From Ciona savignyi (taxonomy: Eukaryota; Chordata; Ascidiacea; Phlebobranchia; Cionidae), in NCBI GenBank assembly GCA_000149265.1, contig CH002858.1, forward strand, positions 407,340-471,339: a stretch of DNA of 64,000 nucleotides, read 5' to 3'. Position numbers and translations under genes: made by a program. Positions 13,501-25,370 of the stretch are shown piece by piece; positions within the stretch are counted from its first letter, which is position 1, and each line of letters begins with the position of its first letter. The notes below the pieces were generated by a model, which did not search any database, was not told the DNA's origin, and was given only the letters and a program-made list of their open reading frames with translations.

Positions 13501-16500
13501 ACACAACCGACTAGCTAGCGACCAATTTCGCACCTGCAACCTTGCGATTGAAAGGCGACACACTTAACCACCAGACCAACCGGCCGGATATGTTAATATA
13601 GGTGTATGATTGTTTTGCTAATCAACTAAGCCAGGGGTCGGCAACCTTTTGAATGCAGGGGGCCAGTTTATGAATAATATCATAATTAAAGCAACCATCT
13701 TTATGTACGATTTGCATAGTCAACTACCTAATTTAAATATTAGTAAACGGATAAGAGTTTTTTAAATTTTATTGGATATATGATAGACATTTTAAGTTTA
13801 CATACGCTTTTAGTATAGATTTTGCGAAATGTGTTAAATGACTTGGCGTGCCATTAAAAAACCTCTCATGTGCCACTTGTCGCACACATGCCAAGGGTTG
13901 CTAACCCTAACCTAAGCCAACCTGCTGTACGGTTATGTGAGGCGTCACACGACAGAAAAAAACACAAGTTAGTTTAAGATGTCTCGGTTGCATGAACAAG
14001 GGCACCATGGTGTACATTTGGAAGCCTCTGTTATAACGCATAGTGATGAAAAGTATTCTGTTTTCGTGATGGCAAGGTATGCTTGCCACCCATGCAGTTC
14101 TTTTAGCAAAAGCACAAGTGATTTTTACAACATCAGTGCTGCAAAAGTTGCTTGAGGGCTGCAAAAGTTGTTTGAGCCAGGGTTAAAAACCACTGATTCA
14201 GATGTAAAATATTAAATCAAATAAAGTTGATTTTAGTTCAGTAAAAATCTGTCATCCAACAACATATTATTACCTCTACAAACTCGACGCAGTTATTGTT
14301 ATCTGGCCAGTTTTCTTCCACATATTGATGTTGATTCAATGACATGTTTTGAAACATGGTCGTGGGTGAATAGCAGTTTGCTTGAGGCCACTGACACGTC
14401 TCCTGTGCAGAGTTCCAAGAATAAAATCAACATTTTCAATATTACTGTGAGAATAGAATTTACCCGCATTTGTGACTTCGAATGCTGGGGACTGAAGCAT
14501 TCATCGCTGCTGAAGAATGAAGGATGAGACTTAAATAAATAGATTCTAATGAGAACCAACTTACTAGAGTTTTCCTGAATCAGCAATTTCACTCTCCAAG
14601 TTTAGACTGTTAGGCCTTGGCTGTGAACCATTTGCTAAAAATATCCAAAAGATTTGGGATTAAAATTACTTTGGGGAAAGTAATCAAATCAATCATCATA
14701 ATGGTGTGATGGTATTAATGACACATTGCTTGATATCAGTAATTAACAAGTACAGTGGAACCCGCTTGGAGACCACCTCGATAACACGACCACCTCATTA
14801 TCAAGACCACTTTAGTGCGGTCCCGAATAATTTACTATGGTAATGCATTGCATTCTGTTTTTATTAACGCGACCACCCCCGGTTTCCAGACCAGGACCGC
14901 CATATTTTGGTCCAAAACTTCAAATTTGACTCCGCTTAAGTGACCACATGTTCTAAATAATTTGCCTTTGTCACCAAAATAACAAGGTTAAATTTATTTT
15001 ATAATCAAAATAATAAGAATCAATGAGCTCATACAAAAAATAATGTGGCAGACAGAACTGAATCCTACAAGATAACCTTTAGTATTAAATTCATTCTGCA
15101 GTATCTGATAAAAATAATGGCATTTGGTAAAAATGCAGACGTTTAAGCTGCCTATGGCGACAATTTGCTGCAAATCAAAATTCACTAATACGACCACCCC
15201 GCTAAGGCGACCGCTTGATGACGGTCCCATGGGTGGTCAGGTAAGCGGGGTTCTACTGTAAATGAGAAAGCAGTCGATTCTAAATCAACTTTCACTTGTA
15301 AGACTAGTTTTGCTAAACAGCATTATCAATTCTCAATAAAAAGAAAACAGCTTTATAAAATGTATAAAAGCCATCAGTTGTAATTCGGTTGATATTCGTA
15401 TTTTAGTGCCCTAACGACACTGGACAATCATAATAGAAAGAAACAAAGTTGTTGGCTAATTTGTGAATATATAAATACTAATATTGTTATCATTTTCTAT
15501 AGTGTAATGTATAAGTACAGGTCCAAAACTATGAATGGTCAACACCATTCTGCATCCGTGAAATAGTAAAATTTATTCCTTTAATCATGTAATTTGTGGG
15601 AGAATTGTTGTGTTTATATCAAACACGACTGAACTCACACGCATATCCACCCACAACTCCATTTCTCATTTTCTTTTGCTGCAAAGCTACAAACTCCAAA
15701 TGATGCTTGGGGTTGAAATTTAAATCTCCAGTTATCTGGACTGGAAGCGTATCACTGTAACTGGGATATAAAGATATGTTGGGTGGAGAAAACTAAAACA
15801 AGAAATATTTAAGAAATGGTAAGTATTTGCTGAACTGTTTTGATCTGTAACCGGATCTTCTGCTTCCTCCATTCCTGGAGCTCCAATCCGAGTGTGACTT
15901 TCTCCGCTGTCTGCATGGCCACGTGTCCGATTTGCAACCATCTGGGGATAAATGAGGATCAAAAAAGCACCTAACTGACGTTTATCCCAGGGTATCAATA
16001 AATTGATCCATAAACTATAGCTTTTAAATAATAAACATATCATAACAGCCACAACAACCTGACTGCAAAAACAATGTCAGTTGCAGAAAAAATACAACTT
16101 ACTTGATACTTTTATAGGTAATCCGAATTTTTAAGTTTAAAATAGGCTTTACTATTAAATGGCTCCAGAGGCTTGACATTTTTGACTGAAACAGAATGTC
16201 GACCCCCCAATGCTTCTATGAAGACCGTTATTGGGCCGTTCTCGGGCGAGACTTCTTGTACATGACCAACTAAAGGCTTGCTGAAATATAATAAATTGCA
16301 TATTTGGTTACAATACATTTGGAATTGCATTCTTTAGGCAGTTAGCTAATTCGGTAAGTTCTATTGGTCAACATGCAGCCAATAGGTTGTTGGATAGAAA
16401 CCAACCACCATATAAAGCATGGTGTTCTTTGGCAAGTTCGTCTTAATCTAGTGGATCAATGGGTTAAACTAAAGCAGTCTGAAAGTTTAATATAGTACAT

Positions 16501-18669
16501 CAAATTGCTCTAAAAATCTGACAGTGGGAAGGTTAAACTGGCTATTGCCACAACGCCCCCATTTTCCCATTCCCAGGGATAAAACAGCAATATCCTAACT
16601 ATACCTGTAAATGCTCAAAGATATTAGGCACCGGTCTCCAATGAAGTACTGCATCCCTTCACTAATTGCAAAGTCGACACACTGTTGTTCTGCAAATTAA
16701 AATAATTTACAAAATACAAATTTGTTTGTTATCATTCAAAGAAATTTGTTATTACTTAAAATAAAAATATTTTACAACAAAGACAAAAGAGCTAATGGAG
16801 ACTCACTGCGTTTTATTGTAAGCCAGAAATCATAGTCCACATTTCTGTACAAAGATGGATCTAGTGATCGAACCGCGTCCAACGAAAGAGGAAATTTATA
16901 AGCTAAACCAGACTGATTTGCAGGATCAATCCTATGTAAAAAAAAAGTCTTATTTCTTGAATAATGTTAAAGATGTTTGCGGAGGACTGCGACCAATATT
17001 TTAAGAAATTTAAAACTTCTTCTTTAACATTTTAACTCAACAATAGAATTCACCTAATGGACCATTTTAGATTAATCACATTGAAAATGTATTTTTACAG
17101 TAAGACATTTAGAGTTAAAATGTATCTTCACCCTTCAACAAGAATTCCAATTGAAGGTGGAAAAAACATCCTTGGTGAAAGTGGAGGTTCTGGGTCTTCA
17201 TATTCTTTCTCCTCGTCAGAAGAGGTTGGAGAGCAAGAAAGCATTCGGAAAGTGTCCACACATTTATCAAGCGAATTTTTGCTCATCCCAAGCACTCGTT
17301 CAAATAGTATTGATGCAAGAATAGCTGTATATGTGTTGCGTTATGTAAATAGAATAATTTTATAGATTAAATTTGCTTATAGGATAGGATATTGATGTTT
17401 ATCCCTGTGAATCGCAAAACCAAGGGGGTTATTACCGACAATCATCAGATTACCCCGCACCCACTGTTGGTGTACCGGAGCTATTGTAGTGTGTTGTTTA
17501 TGATTCACACATTGTTTCATTTTGGTAGAACTCATTAATCCGGTGGGTTACTTACATTGGCAAATTCCATATGATTCAAAGTATGAAGTAGGGTACACAT
17601 TGTCATAATGTTTCTGACCCGAATGACACAAAAGCACTTCTTTTTTATAATCATTTTCTGTCACATTTTTTGCATGCTGACCAGGTTGCTCATAGATGTA
17701 GAAATCACACCTGTAAGAGGGAGAGAAAGAGAGAAGTATACGACATAAAAAAAAGGAATTTTTAAAAACAGTTTTAAAACAAAACTGGAAAAGGTTAATT
17801 TAAAAACAAATCATGCTCATGAAAAGTGTGAATTGTTAATGAGTTTAAGACATATTTCTGGCTGTTTTTTTACAACCGAAATTGACACATATATATATGT
17901 GTACAGCACCAAGTAAAGCCAAATTTTCTTTCTCATGCACTGTATTACCTGTACATCTTTGATAAAGCACTGATTTCCAACTGGTCTGCCCATTCCTTAG
18001 GATTGTTCATCCGGGCTAGATAATCATCGAATGAATCATCTACAAACTAAAACACAACAAAATTTAAAAAAAAAATCCATGGAATTTTTAATTCCCAATT
18101 TAACTCACATTTTCAAAAATATGTTGATTTCGTTTCATATATCGCACACATGATTCACGAATGTACAAATGGTGGGCTTGTGTTGAAAACATCTAATGAA
18201 TATAAATAAAGAATTTAGGCACCAATCATTATGGCTTGCCAGTCACAGATACACTATAACATATAGGTATCTTTGTACAAAATTCGAACCATTAAAATCA
18301 TTTTTTTTATTTTGCCCCTTTTTTCTTTATATATGATAATTACGTAACTCATACCTTATTTAACCATATATTGGCATTTAATTTGATTTTTTCTACTTAC
18401 TATCAATATACTGGTCTTAACTTATTTGGGAGCCTATAAAATGGTTAATACTAAAATGAGAATATATGGACGGATATTATGGGTTATTACGCATGTCATA
18501 GGAAGTGTCAAATTGAAGTCAAACAAACCTGTTCAGAAAATGCACGGAATAATGAAGATCCATCTTTGGGAATTGGTTTTCTACGATATCCAATACTCGC
18601 AAGATAATCATCCATAATATCCATTCTGTGTCTCTTGCAATTATTACCGTGATCGTCGTACACAGACAT
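10598..18669 (-). CDS. OTUD4: OTUD4-like protein: OTU domain, Tudor domain, Pro/Tyr-rich tail
   Basis: About 20 exons giving about 937 aa: 18529-18669, 18109-18192, 17949-18046, 17556-17710, 17132-17324, 16807-16931, 16605-16689, 16153-16280, 15836-15941, 15639-15760, 14565-14634, 14464-14509, 14274-14402, 12998-13242, 12539-12614, 12258-12438, 11874-12070, 11625-11807, 11131-11275, 10598-10902. Phases agree throughout; the 15836 and 15760 edges and the 11625 donor are least certain. The OTU domain is at residues 16-150 (MDIMDDYLASIGYRR start, then DGSSLFRAFSEQ, ISALSKMY, KHYDNVYP). A linker block YRNVDYDFWL is followed by a Tudor domain near residues 275-330 (GHVQEVSPENGPITVFIEAL). The tail is rich in Pro, Tyr, Gln and Asn and holds NHFNYFFNLGLE, like the FFFNLG block of OTUD4. 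OTUD4 proteins bind RNA and remove ubiquitin or scaffold other DUBs. Here the catalytic Cys position is Ser39, while Asp36 and His142 remain. No ALG13-type glycosyltransferase part precedes the OTU domain. Confidence 0.93.
13299..13588 (-). repeat. Full-length tRNA-derived SINE in an OTUD4-like intron
   Basis: One of the best preserved copies, inside the intron between exons 14274-14402 and 12998-13242. The head at the right ends CCGGCCG. The tail at the left is GGATAGGATATTCATG. Reading from the head on the minus strand: A-box-like GGTTGGTCTGGTGGTTAAG, a B-box-like GGTGCGAAA, an internal unique region and a short repeat tail of ATCCTATCC. Confidence 0.85.
13632..13908. mobile_element. Non-autonomous hAT-like element (MITE)
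   Basis: The left end reads CAGGGGTCGGCAACC, a typical hAT terminal repeat. The right end reads GGGTTGCTAACCCTA, an imperfect inverse of it. Flanks AACTAAGC and ACCTAAGC match at 7 of 8 bases, fitting the 8-bp target duplication of hAT elements. No transposase is encoded. It lies within an OTUD4-like intron, about 45 bp from a SINE. Confidence 0.65.
14753..15258. mobile_element. Tigger/pogo-like MITE with TA target duplication
   Basis: The element begins CAGTGGAACCCGCTTGG and ends GTAAGCGGGGTTCTACTG, an inverted pair of the Tigger/pogo kind, flanked by TA on both sides (14751-14752 and 15259-15260). The GACCACC motif recurs near both ends (for example 14771 and 15192), forming longer inverted ends. 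It is 506 bp with no transposase and lies in an OTUD4-like intron. Confidence 0.8.
17381..17550 (-). repeat. 5'-truncated SINE abutting an exon of the OTUD4-like gene
   Basis: The tail and body of the SINE are present (GGATAGGATATTGATG onward), but its tRNA-like head is missing. Similarity stops about 6 bp before the exon that starts at 17556, so it sits directly at the donor site GTAAGT of that exon. Confidence 0.75.
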
Positions 18670-19178
18670 GCTAAAATAATATTCCTGACTAAATCGGCCG
18701 TTCGATAGCTAACGGTTTTAGGTTACTTAATTAAAATTTCATAAATATAAACAAGGTAACTTGAAATTAACCAAGAATATTTTTTTTATAAAACATTATA
18801 AAATTCTTTTACAAGTTAGGCTGTATAAGAATTTCATACGCTACTTACATGTACTATGTATTGTTTTATTCTTGTCCTACGGTCCAGAGGCCAAAGGAAA
18901 ATGGATGGCACGCAACTGTTTTATAAAAAAAACACGAAAATTCAACGTGGTGTATTTTGAAGTACGTCTGTTCAACGCGGGAACTAAAGTAAATTTCTCC
19001 CAACCAACGTTTCCCACTGGAGGTCTCGCAGCACGTAGGTTTTACAGATAGGGACAACATCTCGTATCCAACCACAAAATATAATGAAACAATAATATTG
19101 CGCAATACACAACTATTCCAATGAATTTCTTTGTCATTTTGATTTAATAAACGTTTGTATTTAGCAATATAAATAAAA
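18670..19178. other. Spacer between KICS2 and the OTUD4-like gene
   Basis: About 510 bp between the KICS2 stop codon and the OTUD4-like start codon, both genes reading leftward. It should hold the KICS2 3' UTR and the OTUD4-like promoter. Small open frames here look like chance. The spacer is longer than the near-zero gaps I would expect of a tunicate operon. Confidence 0.5.
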
Positions 19179-22100
19179 TCACCTGTTGCCAGGTTTTAAC
19201 AACAAAGCAATTTTTTTTAATTTCAAATTATTTAGCACCTCATTAAAATAAACAATTAAATTAGAATCTTTTTCATTGCGATATCCACCGCACACAAGGA
19301 CGATAAAAATTCTGAAATAAAAAGGCATTAATACAACCAGTAAATATTATGTAACACAAAAGGTTTACTTCTGGTCAGCTTGAGCGCAAAAGTAAGTCTT
19401 GCTTGTTTCCACTGAAGAGTAATAAACGATTTTTTCCTGTTTTAGTTCATCCATTTTATCATTTATTAATGAAAAAATGGGCTGAACATTGCAAGCAGTT
19501 GACAAGGGCAAATTCAACACAACCGAATAATCCTATTAAAACATTTAATTATAACATGCACATGTAAAAAGTTATAACAACAAAGAAATGTACCCCAGCC
19601 AAACTTGCAGTGGGAGGGCTGTCTGATAAAGTGGGAAAACTGTATCCAACTTGGGGAGGCATGTCATTTCCTCTTGTATCCAAAACAAGCAAGAGTTGTT
19701 GAAAGTCATTTCTTTTTATATGGGACATTGATTTGGTTACAAAATCATATTTGACTCTTGATAGAATTTGCTTCAACTCATCTGCACTGCCACTGGTGCT
19801 TAACGCCTAAAATTAAACCAAACAGAATAGTGGAATAAAATTACAAGTTTTTGTTACGTATGAACTGAAAAAATTATAAATAAATACAATTATCTTAGCA
19901 TACTACCTCATAAAAATAAAATGTGAATCGAGATTTTAATGTTTGAAAAAACTTCTCCATCCACAAGTAAAGTCCTGATGCTGGAGTTGAAGATTTCTCA
20001 CCAAAACTAAAAAAACTGCCACGAAATGTACTTCCTTGATGGTTCATTACCAACGGCTTCCATCTAACTAACCTAAATAATATTGGTGTTTATCTTTCAC
20101 AATAGAAAATATATAATTTACAAATATTGTGACATACCGGTACCGAAATATATAAATAAACATAGTATAGTCACATAAAAAAATATTTATAATCAAATGC
20201 CAAACTTCTCATATAGAGATTGTTAAATCCACAACATTGTAGAGTTTTTTTACAAGCTTTCATCAAACAATTCAGAAAAGAAATCATTGTGACCAAGCCT
20301 GATAGATTTATAGAAATTATCAACTGGGATTGAAAAACACAAGGTTGGTATCAATGGGCAGTCAGCAGATAACCACATGTCCATAGTCAGGTTTTGTAGC
20401 GTGTCAGACCACAGTCATGTTATTTTATTGCTACAGTTTTGTTCAACCTAATAAAGTACTGGGTTCCAGCAAACAAGTTACTTTGTACAAAGACACAACC
20501 GACTTGGTAGTGTCTGGATTTATTTCAGTCTTTCGTTTGGTGGTTTAATACACTGCAAATGAGTTACCTAGCCAAACTATTAAATTATTGGTAACAATTT
20601 GGCTCCACCCATTAAAAATCACTAGGTTTTTGAAATGTAAAGTTCCTTGCCCCAGAACACTCACAGCATTCCAATCGGTGTATGTGTTTTACCAATCAGC
20701 CACAAATACAGACATCACTTTACAACTCTCCACCTAATTATATAAATACATATAAATATGATAACAAAAAACTTTACACTTCATGAGCCTCATCCATGTC
20801 ATAAAGAGCACCAGTGTAGTTCCATTCCGATATCTTTTGTCCAGCTTGTAACAATGCAAGTAATACTGTCAATTCTTCTGTAACACAATCCTACAATGCA
20901 ACAATGCAAAAAATTGTAAATTTTAATACAAGAATATGAAAAGTATTGACATGGTTAAGAAATCTAACTGAAGAGCGAAGATATACGACCTGCAACCTAG
21001 ACTAGACTGCAAGAACAACAATATTAAAAAAAATGTGCCAGTTTATCCAAATATATATTAAAAAAAGAATAATGATTACATGTTACTAAAATGAGTCTTA
21101 AAAAGCTAAATTCCTGTAGATCAAATAAACTTTAATATTGTAGGGTACCTGAATTCTCTTTAAACAATCATGAGAAATTTTAGCAGGGTAAGATTCAAGA
21201 AGCACTTGAACTTCTGAGCACAGGGTGTGTAAAGGTGACGCAAGAGTAGATTTATACATTTGTATATAGAGTGATAAGCATTCAAGTCGGGCAGCACAGA
21301 AATCTGACAGCTGAAGACAAATGGCAGATATCAAACTTTCTTGTTCCACCTGTAAACAAAAAATAAACTAAATTCTGTAAAAACTGTATAATTAGTTTTA
21401 AAAGTCAAAAAAAAAAAAATTACTTGCTTACATTGGATTCTGTTTCCACCAAGTTGATTTTAAGTTCTTGTTTCTCTGTTGAAAGAAACATGCTTTGCAA
21501 TGTAGAATAAGAGTTTTTGAGTGAATCCCGTCTGGCGAACCAAGATTTTTGTTCCAAAAATGAAAGAGAGAAATAAACTTTTTCGTGTTGCGCCAAATGC
21601 ACCAAAGCTACCTGGATGGATGGGGTACAGGTAATCATTAGATTACGCCGAGTCCACTATAGCAGCAGTTCCCAAACTTTTTTTGTTGGTGGCGCCTTTT
21701 GTAAATTTATTAAACCTTGCGGCTCCCTTATAAAGCCAAAATTTTTAAACTACAAGTACCGGTATTGTATATCCAGACTATAGCATGCATTTAGATAACC
21801 ATTAACTACCAAAGTGAGGAAAAGTCAATTAGTGCAAAGCAGTTATTTGACAAACCATTATTTGAAAACAATGCCATGTTAGTCAGCAAATAGTGGCAGA
21901 TAACACCGAACAATGGATTTTTTAACAAGTAAAACGAATACTGTATGCCAGTTTAAGGATGTGTACACCAGACTCAAACATCTTCAATTAACGTTCTACT
22001 GGTGTACCGGTAACACACATGTACTGTTTTTTTGTGAGAAAAACAATAAATGCAGCAACTTCCCCATGCTTTCGCGGCGCCCCTGACAAAGTCTCGCGGC

Positions 22101-22666
22101 TCCCCAGGGCGCCGCAGCCCAGTTTGGGAAACGCTGCACTATAGGGTTACCGGAGCAATTTCAGTGTTGTGTATGATTTAGACATTCCTTTAATTTAGTA
22201 AAGCCCATTATTTCACTGGGTTCATGCAATGTCACATTAGGTGCCTTGCCCAAGAACAAAACTGGTCAGCTAGCGACTAGTTTCTAATCTGCAACTCTTT
22301 GGCTGAGAGGCAATGCACTAACCCATCACGGTATTCGGTCAGAACTAAGAATTTGAATTCACATGTTATAGTACGTCGCACTTAGAGTTTAATTTATGGA
22401 TTTTGTATGACCCGAACCTTGGGTTAAGACGATAAGGTGTATAATGGATTGATTGTTGATAACTTTCATTTTACTTTTTAATTATTTTTTTCCCAACAAA
22501 CAAATTAGACCTGAAGGTTTGCTGGTAAGAATGTTGCTCTTTCTTTTTCAGCAAATTCTTTTGCTTTATCACACATAAATGAACCAAGATAGCTGAAGTA
22601 TGTGTAGAAGAACTTATACTCTGCATGCTGTACATCTCTTTCTTTGGTTCGGTCAGACATTTCCAT
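19179..22666 (-). CDS. KICS2: KICS2 (C12orf66), KICSTOR complex subunit
   Basis: Eight exons: 22511-22666, 21432-21611, 21149-21349, 20778-20890, 19907-20072, 19594-19806, 19369-19532, 19179-19311. Phases agree and the product is 441 aa, against about 445 aa for the human protein. Landmarks shared with the vertebrate family are the start (YTYFSYLGSFMCDKAKEFAE), LVHLAQHEKVYFSLSFL then FARRDSLKNSYSTL, the segment LSDFCAARLECLSLYIQMY, the LYLWMEKFFQTLKSRFTFYF block, and the end SNLIVYFNEVLNNL then LLLKPGNR. From the family, KICSTOR (KPTN, ITFG2, KICS2, SZT2) brings GATOR1 to the lysosome and keeps mTORC1 low when nutrients are scarce. The exon 4 donor is placed at 20778, not two bases further, because only this keeps the next exon in frame. 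The start Met at 22666 has a second Met two codons on. Confidence 0.95.
20340..20575 (-). repeat. Old, diverged SINE copy in KICS2 intron
   Basis: Only scattered blocks of the SINE survive: a stretch near 20460 like the GGGTTC region and ACACAACCGACT at 20503-20514, followed by a worn head. Confidence 0.5.
21630..22345 (-). repeat. SINE copy split by a hAT insertion
   Basis: The SINE runs 21630-21662, is broken by the hAT element at 21663-22136, and resumes at 22137-22345 with GGTTACCGGAGC and the rest of the body and head. Joining the two flanks restores the SINE order with one copy of the 8-bp duplication. Confidence 0.8.
21663..22136. mobile_element. Non-autonomous hAT element with perfect 8-bp target duplication
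   Basis: The 474-bp element begins CAGCAGTTCCCAAACTTTTT and ends AGTTTGGGAAACGCTG, inverse partners typical of hAT elements. CACTATAG flanks it at 21655-21662 and again at 22137-22144. It sits inside a SINE, which is inside KICS2 intron 1. There is no transposase frame. Confidence 0.85.
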
Positions 22667-22813
22667 AATGCAATTGTTGATTTGCTAAGAAACTCACCAT
22701 CTGCGTAACACCAGCAAGTGCAACCAACCGTGTTCACGCGCGCATATTTATATAGATTTATAGAAATCTGAAAAATAACGACGATATGTCAATTACCTGT
22801 TAACCACGATCAT

Positions 22814-25195
22814 TATGGGTCCCATTTGGAAAAATGGGACACATATTGTTTTTGTCCGTTTTTTTTTTCTTTTTATTTTTTTCATCAAACGCTTGACAGG
22901 CATGGCTTGTGTACCTAACATCTACCAAAAGGGGTAATGGAATCACAGTAAAACTTGGTAATTTGTTAGAAAACATGGTCTAAATATGCAGACACCAAAA
23001 TTTTAGGTGATAATTCTAGGGGAATTCCCCAGGGACGGTAAAAACCAAAACGGTATTTTTTTCAAAAATTTAGCTTTTTTGGGCATAGCGCTTAAACGCC
23101 TGCTCTAATTTGAATTAGATTTGGTGGAATGTAAGTTCATTAGCAACTGCTTTACCACTTAAAAGAAAGATAAAAGTTATCTAGGGAAATACCCTAAAAA
23201 TGAAGATTTATTCCTAAACCATGATTGTGACAGGTATGATTTGTGGACCCGACATCTACAAAAGGGGTAATTGAATCGCAATGAAAATTTGACATTTTTT
23301 TAGACAACATGGTCTAGATATGCAGAAACGAAAATTTTGGGTTATTAAACCAGGGGAATTCCCCACGGAAGTTAAAAAACCAAAACCTATTTTTTTTCTA
23401 AAAAAATTAGCTTTTTTGGGCATAGCGCTTAAACGCTTGCTCCAATTTGAATCAGATTTGGTGGAATGTAAGTTCATTAGCAACTGTTTTACCACTAAAA
23501 AGAAAGAAAAAAGTTACTTAGGGAAATACCCTAAAAATGAAGATTTATTCCTAAACCATGATTGTAACAGATAGGCCTATGGCTTGTGGCCCAACATCTA
23601 CCAAAAGAGGTAATGGAATCACAATAAAACTTTGTCATTTGTTAGACAACATGGTCTAGATATGCAAAAACCAAACTTTTAGGTGCAAGAAATTGCATGG
23701 GAATCTTCCCTGAGTCGTTAAAAAGCAAATGAGCATTTTTTTTATAAAAATTTAGCTTTTTGGGGAATAGCGCTTGAACGCCTGCTCCAATTTAAATTAA
23801 ATTTGGTGGAATATAAGTTCATTAGCAACTGCTTCACCACTTAGAAGAAAGAAAAAAATTACCCTGGGAAAAGACCCTAAAAATGAAGATTTATTCCTAA
23901 ACCATGATTGTGACAAGTATGATTTGTGGGCCCGTCATCTACCAAAAGGGGTAATGGAATCGCAATAAAACTTTGTCATTTGTTAGACAACATGGTCAAG
24001 ATATGCAGAAACTAAAATTTTGGGTGATAAATCAAGGGGAATTCCCTTCAGACATTAAAAACCAAAGCAGTATTTTGTTCTAAAAAATGGCTTTTTTTGG
24101 GTGTAGCGCTAGAATGGCTGCTCCAAAATTAAACAGGTTTGGGGAAATATAAGTGCATTAGCTACTAATTTAACAATTGAAAGAAATAAAGAATTATCTA
24201 GGGAAATATCTCAAAAACTAAAAGTTTGTCCTTAAATCATAGTTTTGACAGGCATGCCATGTCACCCCGATATGTACCAAAAGGACTACTAGGATCGCAA
24301 TAAAAATTGTGAATTATTAGACAATATGGCTAAAATATGCAGAACCCAATATTTTGGGTCATAAATCCAGGGAAATTCTCCCGGGTACGTTAAAAACCAA
24401 AACGGTATTTTGTTCTAAAAATAGTTTTTTTGGGGTATAACGCTAGAACACGGCTGCTCCATTTTCAATCAGATTTGGTGAAATGTAAGTGCATTAGCCA
24501 CTGATTTAAATCTTAGAAGAAATAGAAAAAATATTTAGGAAAATACCCTAAACAATAAGATTTTGTTCTTAAATATTGATTAGTGACAGGCATGCCATAT
24601 TGCCCCGACATCTCCAACAAAGAATCGTCAAATCGGATTATGACTTTAAAAATTGTTAGATAACATAACCAAGATAGGTCAACACAGAAATTTATGTACT
24701 GAACCCAGGGGAATTTCCCGAAGCCATGAAAAACTAAAGCGGGCTGTGTGGGGAATTAAGCTTTATTTCACTACAGTGCTTGCTTGACAATAGGCATTTA
24801 TTTAAAACATTTGTCGTGAAATGTTAGTAAATCTTACACGAATATTCTTTTTCTAACTACACAATACACATGAAAAGAAGTTTGGTTTAACAACTATGGG
24901 ACCCATCTGTTTATGCTTGCAGAAACAAAACTATTGCAGTCCGTTTAAAACTTTGTGGACTTTTGAATAACATGGACCTGGCGTGCACATATCCCAAAAT
25001 AAATATGTTGGGTAATGAACATGGATAAAAAGATTGTTACCTTAGGGACCCATGCGTTTATGCTAGCAGTAACAAACTACAACATCGGTGTAAAAAATAC
25101 AAACTGTGGTTAGGGACCCTGTAGCATGAATATATGGCATACAACATGTGGTTTACAAATAGTGGTGGTTAAACACGTGGTTGACACTCTCTAGT
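22814..25195 (-). mobile_element. Tandem-unit repeat element, copy E1 (inverted relative to E2-E7)
   Basis: I define this family by two distinct ends. One is TTATGGGTCCCATTT, with a weak inner repeat ATGGGACACATATTG. The other is GTGGTTGACACTCTCTAG. Between them E1 has about six units of 325-355 bp. Each unit has GACATCTACCAAAAGG, a CATGGTCTAGATATGCAG block, a palindrome of the GGGGAATTCCCC type (23020, 23346, 23700, 24036, 24368 and 24708, worn in the later ones), CATAGCGCTTGAACG and a stretch ending CATGATTGTGACAGG. Beyond the units come three GGGACCC-containing pieces (24898-25110). No protein is encoded. The CTAG end followed by T recalls Helitrons, but the other end does not show their TC. 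Confidence 0.75.
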
Positions 25196-25370
25196 TAAAA
25201 ACCGATTTTGACTGTACTTTTATGTTTTTGGGTCCTACGGTTACTTGATCAGACTTGGTATATATGGTGCGTATGGATATAGTTTTTTTTCTGGGTTTCC
25301 AAACATGACATGCATATTCCGTGAAACATGTTTTATGTTGGTATACCAACAACTACAATAACAACAATGA
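25196..25370. other. Spacer between inverted elements E1 and E2
   Basis: About 175 bp of unique-looking DNA between the two CTAG ends. It also holds the word GGGTCCTACGG and a palindromic TTGGTATACCAA near 25339. No gene seen. Confidence 0.5.

Noticed and set aside
15732..16052. Alternative frame MVANRTRGHADSGE for the exon at 15836-15941
   Set aside because: The previous exon ends in phase 1, which gives the Arg/Ser-rich frame with DTWPCRQRRK. The other frame does not fit the phase.
23320..23574. Protein-coding frame in element E1
   Set aside because: It is one reading of the 340-bp unit and is not open in the other units.
22814..25195. CRISPR array
   Set aside because: Units of 325-355 bp without short regular spacers, in a eukaryotic genome.
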